Shown here piece by piece: positions 57,335 to 64,000 of a DNA stretch of 64,000 nucleotides. Location of the stretch: positions 10,159,430 to 10,223,429 of the forward strand of contig CM057129.1 of assembly GCA_029964075.1 (NCBI GenBank). The letters run 5' to 3'. The position numbers were made by a program, and so were the translations under genes. Source of the stretch: Patiria pectinifera (lineage: Eukaryota; Echinodermata; Asteroidea; Valvatida; Asterinidae). Position 1 is the first letter of the stretch. The number at the start of each line of letters is the position of its first letter. The notes under the pieces were generated by a model. That model searched no databases. It was not told the DNA's origin and was given only the letters and a program-made list of their open reading frames with translations.

Positions 57335-57721
57335 CAGGGTGAGTCAAGTAAAAAACGAAACCCAAATGTCGGGACCATAGTTTTAGTGAAGTTCTGCGTG
57401 TAGCAATTTCAAAATTTAGAATATGAATGCCCAATTCATAAGCTTTCTTTCAGTACAAGAATCATTCAAATCACTCATGTACTTTTCAAGTTATGGACTT
57501 TTAACACAACCACCGTTTTAAACAGACAGACTGAACCTTAAAATGGTGGTTGTGTTTAAACTTCCATAACTTAAAAGTACTTGAGTGATTTGAATGATTC
57601 TTATACTGAAAGAAAGCTTGTGAGTTGGGCTTTTATATCTTAGATTTTGAAAGTGCTACATTTAGAACTTCACTAAAACAAAGGTCCCGACATTTGGGTT
57701 TCATGTTTTTTACTCACTCTG
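57335..57721. mobile_element. Palindromic mariner/Tc1-like MITE
   Basis: 387 bases with arms of about 175 bases; ends CAGGGTGAGTCAAG and inverted CAGAGTGAGTAAAA; flanked by TA at 57333-57334 and 57722-57723. Same terminal motif as the element at 19099-19792. Non-coding. Confidence 0.8.
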
Positions 57722-57723
57722 TA

Positions 57724-58361
57724 TGTGCCAGCTAAAGCAGACATACTAAAACACTCCATTTGCAAGATCTTAAGATTTAACGTTCATTTTAACTCTATTT
57801 TTCATTACATAAATAGTAATAATATCAAGCATTAGTTTCAGTGGGAGATCAAATGGTTAAAAAAAACAGCCCTGGCAAATGGGCAATACCTGGTTTCTGA
57901 ATCCCACTTCAATCTCTGAGGGAAAAACGCAGTAAAAACTGTTTTCAAAACAAATTGTAAATGTCTCCCCGATACAAACTGCATATTGTGGTTGATGCTA
58001 CGATGGCAGGATTTAAGCCCACATTGTTGAAAACAACAACAATTTCCCTGCCAGGTCTCACAAAACTTGTGCTGCCAGCTATCTTCAAAAAGGTGACCAA
58101 TGCCCATTAATTATGCAGCATGCACCCATACACCCAATCCATGTCAAGCAATGCATATCACATGATCCTCACATGGCTTTTACTCGCTACAATTTGGCCA
58201 AAGGTACTGACTTTTTGCTTACGTTATTCAATTGTCACATATAATTGATTGCTTCCGTAAAATCCTGACTACCCACGCCAAAATCCTTCATTTATATACA
58301 ACAAGCCATTGACATATTTAGTACAAGTTATTTATACAGAGAGGTCAACATGTGTGAAACC
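57724..58361 (-). other. 3' UTR and downstream region of the sodium channel gene
   Basis: Downstream of the channel stop codon. No canonical AATAAA is evident close to the stop on the minus strand, so the transcript end is not fixed. No other gene is supported. Confidence 0.4.
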
Positions 58362-59617
58362 TCAAAGACTGACGTCTTTTATTCGCTCAGTTGACGCACT
58401 ACCAACAATTTCGACAGTCGCGTCAATTGTCGGCACATCATCAGGATCGTCATCTACGCGATATATGGCAAAATACTTATCTCTGTGTTCGTTAGAGGAG
58501 CTCTCCTCGTGAATTGTAGGGGTTTTGCTCCTGTCTATGGCGGGCGCTGTCAGAGTTTGTCCGAATGTCTGACTATTAATGCTAGCATCAAGGTCAAGTG
58601 CGTGGACCTCAGAGTTTCGTCTTGACCCTTCCATGCTCTGCTGTTGTTTGTACGCCATGGACGCCTTGCGCATTTCGACCATCAGTCTGTAGCGTCTGAA
58701 TGCTCGCTGAATCCTCTTGGCGGCCGTGCCTCGCTTTTTAATCTGTAGCGTGGTCGTGGTCGGCTGCGACTTTGTCCTATCGGGAAAAGATTCTTGGAAC
58801 TTTTCCTGCATTGTTTCCTGGAGTTCCTTGAATTCATCACTCTCTTCGACGTCCCCGATAACTCGCTTGGTCAGGGCAAACAGCACGTCCAAACAATGCA
58901 ACTTGATATCGTCGTAGATTGGCAGCTCCAGCCCGGCGATTTTGATGTTGTTGGGTTTTTCGAGCCGTAGGGGCTTCTCCAAAGTGTCGCAAAACTCTGA
59001 CAGCTGATCGTACATGATGAACTGCGTGGCGTTGGGATCAAAGCGCTGCCAGATTTGGTAGAACATCCCAAAATCGTCCTCTGTGATTCCAACTTCCTCC
59101 AGCGCGTGCGCCTGGCTGAAGTTCTCCAGAATCACGGCAATGTACATGTTGATGATCATCAGGAAGTTGATCGTTAGAAAGAGGAAGAAATAGACACCGG
59201 CAAAAATGTAGCTGCCGCAGTTGCCATTGGGATAGTCCATGTAGGTGCTGTCACATTCGGGTGGGGCTGTCATTAGAGGATACAGCACATCATTCCAGCC
59301 GGCTGACGTGGACAATCGGAAGAGCAGCAACATACTTTTGATCCACGTTTCAAAATTGACGACGTCATCCAGGGCGCCATCATGTTTGACATATGCAAAC
59401 TGCGACATGCCGATGATCGCAAAGATGAAGATGACAAGGAACAGCAACGCCCCGATGTTAATCAGGGCCGGCATGGATACGGCGAGAGCGAAGAGAAGCT
59501 TGCGGATGCCTTTGGCGGCTTTGACGAGGCGGAGGACTCGTCCGATTCGAAACAGCCTCAGGACACGGAGAAGTGTCGGGTTGATGAGATCCGTCAGAAG
59601 ATCCTTCAGGACGATCC
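58362..59617 (-). CDS. Voltage-gated sodium channel alpha subunit, last exon
   Basis: 417 codons plus two bases of a split Gly codon, after a TTCATTTACAAAG acceptor. In order: domain IV S4 voltage sensor (LLRVLRLFRIGRVLRLVKAA), S5 (LINIGALLFLVIFIFAIIG), pore loop with LSTSAGWND (Ala of the DEKA/DEEA position), S6 (FFLFLTINFLMIINMYIAVI), a post-S6 EF-hand-like region (EDDFGMFYQIWQRFDPNATQ), an IQ motif (AAKRIQRAFRRYRLM) for calmodulin, and a short tail ending DVSL. The product forms the Na+ pore in the plasma membrane of excitable cells. It joins the exon at 60714-60984 in phase (G|GG). Confidence 0.95.
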
Positions 59618-60009
59618 CTTTGTAAATGAAAAGAAAAAGTCCACAGTGATTCTACTTGACAATAACATGGTAACACCAAGTTGGATTTGAACTGATGTAA
59701 TTGTTTTCCTCTTTTTTTCGCATTGCATCACGAGGTTTCCTTGCTTTATGGGTATTTTTTATTCCAGGCTTAGGCTTGATGTCAGGCTTTACAAATCATT
59801 CATGTCCAAAGTTAAAAAATCATAAGATTTGAAGTTTCAAAATTTAGAATGTGGGTACATATGTATTGAACCTGAATTTCCTAAGTCTGGCACCCTATAT
59901 CCCTCGGCCAAAAATACACCTACACCCCTTCCCAGGGTTCACATGGGCAGGGTTGGTTGTGCGCATGTATTTGTTGTTTCGCTGTTTACTTGGTTGACTT
60001 GGTTTCGGT

Positions 60010-60145
60010 CTTCTTTCTCACAGATGATATCGAAGTGTGTGTTGATGGCAGATTTGAAACTTCCTTTATCCTGAATTGATGTAATCTTTTTAGGCAGTGA
60101 GTTCCAGTCCACTAATGTGCGTTGGAGGAATGAACGTTTGTAGCA
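60010..60145 (-). pseudogene. LINE C-terminal fragment in intron
   Basis: On the minus strand the frame reads RSFLQRTLVDWNSLP, then ITSIQDKGSFKSAIN, the DWN-LP block that ends ORF2 of many non-LTR elements. Only this end is present. Confidence 0.55.
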
Positions 60146-60554
60146 GTTTTTGTTTGCTTGGATTGGTAGGAAGTTGTTGGTGGTGGTTGAAGTTGGCTTG
60201 AAATGCAGAATAAAGCAGAGGGTGTGTAGTGTTGCGGTGGATTTGAATGTTTCAGATAATAGTAAATCACTCAGTGAGTCGATCAGTCAGTCAGTATTAA
60301 CTTGGTTACTCAGTCAGTCAAAGGACAAAGGGCAGCCCCTTTAGGTTCAGCAAAAGCAGCACATGCAAGCAATGTAATTAAAACAAGGATAAACACGTGG
60401 TTGCGGTGGATTCGAATGTTTCAGATAACAGAAAATTACTCAGTGAGTCGATCAGTCAGTCAGTAACTTGGTAATTACTCAGTAAGACTGCTACTTTCCA
60501 AAGTCATGTTGGCCCATGAAACAAGTACATTACCACGTGCATGCACCACACATG

Positions 60555-60697
60555 GGGTGTGCAGCAGTGGTCCAATGGTTATGGTGTTTGACTCGTGCGC
60601 CGCAGTACATGGGTTCGAATCCTGACGGGGAACATGGTGCTTGTACTCTTGAGCAAGGCACTTTACCATTATTTTTACTATTTATTTTTTACAATAA
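60555..60697 (+). mobile_element. tRNA-derived SINE next to a splice donor
   Basis: Box A-like TGGTCCAATGGTTATGG, box B GGTTCGAATCC (60612-60622), then CTTGAGCAAGGCACTTTACC, a phrase common in animal SINEs, and an AT-rich tail. It ends about 10-15 bases from the donor of the IVS1-S3 exon and lies antisense to the channel gene. Confidence 0.7.
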
Positions 60698-60713
60698 ACG
60701 GTGATAAACCTAC

Positions 60714-60984
60714 CGATTATTGAAAGCGTCACCACGATGCAATCGAAGACATTCCAGGGCACCCTGAAGTAATGGAGTCGCATCCCGATCAGCTTGAGGA
60801 TCATCTCTAGGGTGAAAATGACAGTAAAGACGATGTTGAGGATTTCTAGCACGGCGGTCACCTCCGCAGACTGTTGGTAGTGGTCCAACGACATGGTGAT
60901 CATGTTGCACAGGATGACGATCACGATGAACATCTCAAATTTGGTGTTGCTGGTCAGCTTGAAGAAGAACGCTTGAATCTTGTT
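60714..60984 (-). CDS. Voltage-gated sodium channel, domain IV S1-S3 exon
   Basis: 271 bases after a TTTTCTTGACAG acceptor. It reads NKIQAFFFKLTSNTKFE, then S1 (MFIVIVILCNMITMSL), S2 (ILNIVFTVIFTLEMILKLIG) and S3 (WNVFDCIVVTLSII), ending in the first base of a Gly codon before GTAGGT. It lies between the linker exon (63116-63229) and the last exon; both joins keep frame. It is the start of the domain IV voltage sensor, linked in this family to fast inactivation. Confidence 0.95.
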
Positions 60985-61044
60985 CTGTCAAGAAAACGAT
61001 CAAAACGCGTGAAGAGGACTGCTACTGCTGATCGCTTGTTTTTA

Positions 61045-61250
61045 GGGGCGTCTCAATTCATAATCCGGGACGAGTTCTGGACAAGTTGCGGGTAGAATCT
61101 TTCACTTTGTCCGGAAGAAGCTCTGCATTTGTCCCGGACATGTTCCAGGGAAATGTTCGTTACCAACCGCTTGACTCACTTCATTGCGGGACGATTGCGG
61201 AGAAGTTGTCCACTCAGGAACTCGTCCCGGATATGAATCGAGACGGGACC
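61045..61250. mobile_element. Short PIF/Harbinger-like MITE
   Basis: 206 bases with inverted ends GGGGCGTCTCAATTCATAAT and, inverted, GGTCCCGTCTCGATTCATAT, sharing CCGGGACGAGTTC next to them. TTA at 61042-61044 and 61251-61253. Different family from 6434-6795. Confidence 0.65.
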
Positions 61251-61859
61251 TTAAAGCACAGACACGGTGCAAGCAGAAATTGGGCAGAAAAAGGAGCAGG
61301 GCGCCATCTGTTGACATGATTTAGTACTCTTCAACAAACTCATGCGATGCGATCAAGCTAAACAAGTGATTTGTCAACCCAGGTCAATTTGTTTTTTACA
61401 GATTCGAAAAGAGCACAATCTCAGCATTAGTGCTGTGAAAACCTTATGCTGATACCATATTTAGTTCAAAAGTCGGAACACCAAGAGATGTGATGAAGTG
61501 ATGTGATGAAGTGGCCCTATTTTGGCCTGAATCTCCAAATGAAAGTTCCCAACAAACGACTCATTTAGCTTGATCGCGTCACATATAGTGTAAAATCCAA
61601 AGTCTCGCAGCTGGTAAAGCGGATTCTTACAAGACCTCCCAAACAAAGGTTAACCTTCACATGTGTAGTGCAAAGTACGCACAACTTTTCCATCCGATTC
61701 GTTCATAGATATCAAAACAATAATCGTTTAGGCCTATTCTTTTGATATCTATGGGTTCTTGAGTGAATTTGACATATACGCGCGCGCACCGGCACCACTG
61801 ATTACTGGTGCCCATTGAAGTTGCAATAACGTCTGGTTCCAATAGTTCCAATGCAGTGG

Positions 61860-62290
61860 GCGTGGTTTAAACTGAAGTGACGTCACACTAACGAACCGGC
61901 TTCTGAATGTGCATGAAGCCATAGTGTCTTTCTGTAAGCGTCAGGCCTCGTCGGCAATGGGCTCCGTGCGCCAACGAAAGAAGGCGCCCTTTTACCTAGC
62001 AACCACGTCCCATGGGCGGGACATTTAGCTGGTTGACGCGCACCATGCCATGTGTGTGAGGCACGTACACCAGGGGATTTGTACTATGTACACGCAGTGG
62101 TACAGCCGCGCGTCGCGGCAAAAATGCAGTCAGGGCAAGATGGCGTCGGTCGGTCACCCCCAACTGAGGGGGCACTTGTGAACGGAGCAGATACATTTTT
62201 GTCCCTCCCAGTGGTCTCCTCCAACTGTCCTTTTCTAACCGCTGAGGAAGTACTTGTACGCGGAGTTCAAGACAATTGAACACACTGATA
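61860..62290. promoter_or_regulatory. Possible regulatory cluster in sodium channel intron
   Basis: Higher C+G and CpG than its surroundings, with a CRE palindrome TGACGTCA (about 61880), GGGCGGG, CCTAGCAACC (RFX-like) and AAGATGGCG (YY1-like). Motifs of this length occur by chance; the role is inference only. Confidence 0.2.
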
Positions 62291-63115
62291 GCACTCTCCC
62301 TGTTGGCCTTATCCACTACAAATGAGAACCACATCACACGGAAATCAAATCACGCCAGTTCGTTATACTTACCCCGGCCTGAGTGTCCCAGAAAGCAGTG
62401 CAGAATAAAAAATAAAAAGTTTGTTTATGAAGCAAATACAGTCGAACCCTGATCATAAGAACACCGTTAATACAACATCCTACTTATTACCAAGCAAATT
62501 TTTAGGTCCCAAGTCTTTGTGTTCCTTTGTTTTCCACTACTGATAAGACAAGGTACCTGTTATACCAAGGTAATTAGTCGAGTCCCAAGGACCTTGTTAC
62601 AAAGGTGTTCGAATGTACATACAATTCTGATTTGGATAAAGTATGCATGCTGACAGATTCAGAGCCACTTGTTCAAAAACTAAGAAAAACAATCATGTTC
62701 TTGTAGTCTGGTTTCCTGACCCCACTTAAGATGAAACGGAGTAATTTATAGACGTAAGGGAATTGTAAGATCAGGGAATCAGTCTAGCTGGCTTGTACCC
62801 TTTCACAGGTTTTTAATCGATTGCAAAGAAAATGCAGACTAAAAATGATAAATTGGGAGCAGTCTTTGAAAAAGGCCAGTTTTCCAATGCTGGTAAATTG
62901 ATACACAAATACCGCTTTTCTTGAAAACTGTCAGCACACCAGGTGTCATGATTGAACGGGATGCTTTAGAATGTCATTTACTAACAGTTCAATAACTTAT
63001 TTCGCAATAATTTGGTAGTTTTGTTTTTTGATGTTTGCAAATATATTATATTCCCTTTAATACACAATTCTCATCCGAAATTTGATAAAACGATTTAAGA
63101 TGGCTGGTATCCTAC

Positions 63116-63229
63116 CGTTGGTTGCTTGATCTGCTTGGTGGGCTTCTGGTTACCAATCCGCCTCATCGTCTGGTAGTAATTCTTCTGATTGCTCGTCAGA
63201 AATAAACCAAAGGAGCTGTCACCTTCATA
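63116..63229 (-). CDS. Voltage-gated sodium channel, III-IV linker exon
   Basis: 114 bases, 38 codons, phase 0 at both ends, after a T-rich CAG acceptor and before GTAGGA. It encodes the fast-inactivation gate: FGLFLTSNQKNYY, then QTMRRIGNQKPTKQIKQPT. The hydrophobic latch is LFLT where vertebrate Nav1 channels have IFMT. It aligns without a gap to the next exon (NKIQ). Exons for domains I-III should lie to the right, beyond this window. Confidence 0.93.
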
Positions 63230-63357
63230 CTGAAAAAAAAAATACAAAAAAATTAATTAAAAGCGACATCATGAACATCAAACCTCAAAAGACCGTTTTC
63301 GAAAATGAAATGATCATTGTAAAGGAAAGATTAACAGTATAATTAGCACGAATCCCG

Positions 63358-63616
63358 CAATAGGGCGACAAGTAGTGCGGGACTTCCCCTACATTAGGGT
63401 GACACACCGCAATAGGGCGACAATTTTGGTGTCGCCCTATTGAGGTAACTACCCTTTAGCGAAGGAATTTTACTGTCGCAAATGGGCTAGATCGATTGCA
63501 TGTGGTCCAAAACATGCACATACCAAACTTGGTTGGGATCAGATAAGGTAAATTGGGTTAGGTCGCATTAAAGTTTGAAAAATTTTGTGCACGTTTCTAC
63601 GGAAGTGTCGCCCTAT
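63358..63616. mobile_element. Possible MITE with repeated AATAGGGCGACA motif
   Basis: CAATAGGGCGACA at 63358-63370 and 63410-63422, with its inverse at 63430-63442 and ATAGGGCGACA inverse at 63606-63616. The middle pair forms a perfect 13-bp hairpin. Target duplication not resolved. Confidence 0.35.
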
Positions 63617-64000
63617 CATGCAATCCAGAATTATAAAAATTGTTATTATTATTTATTTATTACTGGTAATGAAACCAAGGGATTTCAAAGGCACCCTATA
63701 GGCACTGTAGCGATCGAAGCCTGAAGAAACCTATAGAGAGAAGACAATGAGCAGAAATTACAGTTTTAGAAGCGGGAGAAAAAAAAAGCAAGAAGAATAT
63801 TCTGGCGAAGCCCATGGAATCAGGTTGGGACTGAAATCTCAATTTGTCTGTGGACCAGGGCAGGAATGAAACCCGGGCCACAGCGGTGGAAAGCGAGGAA
63901 ATAAAAATAAAAATAATAATAATGGTGGGTATTTATAAAGCGCACGTATCCACCAGGACTGGTGCTCAAGGCGCTACATCACTATTACCCCCTGCTCATT
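63617..64000. other. Intronic repeat-rich stretch at window edge
   Basis: AT-rich, with (AAT)n at 63910-63923 followed by TATTTATAAAGCGCACG, which looks like the end of an interspersed repeat. No exon is recognisable up to the edge. Confidence 0.35.

Larger units (their letters stand above)
59618..60713 (-). other. Sodium channel intron between IVS3 and IVS4
   Basis: 1096 bases from a GTAGGT donor at 60713 to the acceptor at 59618. It contains a LINE fragment and a SINE. Phase 1, at a place where vertebrate channel genes also have their last intron (general knowledge). Confidence 0.8.
60985..63115 (-). other. Sodium channel intron between III-IV linker and IVS1
   Basis: 2131 bases, from a GTAGGA donor at 63115 to the acceptor at 60985; phase 0. 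It contains the MITE at 61045-61250, a 13-bp perfect inverted repeat of ATAGATATCAAAA (about 61707-61754) and a G/C-richer part at 61860-62290. No further exon is needed to keep the reading frame. Confidence 0.8.

Noticed and set aside
62340..62400. Extra sodium channel exon before a GTAAGT at about 62370
   Set aside because: The linker exon and the IVS1 exon join in phase and align to known channels without a gap, so no exon is needed there.

Overview
The window looks like nuclear DNA of a marine invertebrate deuterostome; echinoderm or hemichordate fits best, but the bases alone do not settle it. The evidence is split genes with GT/AG introns of kilobase size, secreted collagen-C1q proteins, a voltage-gated sodium channel, and a dense mix of BEL, DIRS-like, CR1/L2-like, tRNA-SINE, hAT, PIF/Harbinger, piggyBac and mariner-type repeats. 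No bacterial features are present.

Positions 1-27.5 kb hold a tandem triplication with a unit of about 9-10 kb. Each unit has, on the minus strand, one gene for a secreted C1q-domain protein with a short collagen stalk (coding exons 2914-3741, 11205-12038, 21003-21926). Each coding exon begins exactly at a splice acceptor followed by ATG. A conserved short 5' exon and a TATA/CCAAT promoter lie 3.3-3.8 kb upstream in each unit. A degenerate LINE 3' end lies beyond each stop codon. Different miniature transposons sit in different units, so the units serve as empty-site controls for one another. A part-unit without a C1q gene recurs at about 56.1-57.2 kb.

Positions 27.5-38.2 kb hold retroelements on the minus strand: a BEL/Pao element with two LTRs and a 5-bp target duplication (27488-33913) that carries an internal deletion and frameshifts, then a second copy of the block seen at 0.65-2.0 kb (with a tRNA-SINE inside), then a truncated DIRS-like element.

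Positions 38.4-43.2 kb are three adjacent satellite arrays with units of about 454, 224 and 188 bp. The second is interrupted by a small retro-insert and the third by a PIF-like MITE. Positions 43.8-55.6 kb form a very large imperfect inverted repeat built from tandem AT-rich units of about 60-70 bp. Both ends carry a tRNA-like sequence and a nearly identical block of about 370 bp with strong hairpins; a degenerate CR1/L2-type LINE has inserted in one arm. This foldback-like structure is the least conventional object here.

Positions 58.3-63.3 kb carry the last three recognisable exons, minus strand, of a voltage-gated sodium channel alpha subunit: the III-IV inactivation linker, domain IV S1-S3, and domain IV S4 through the EF-hand/IQ C-terminus and stop. 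The introns contain a SINE, a LINE fragment and MITEs. Upstream exons lie beyond the right edge.
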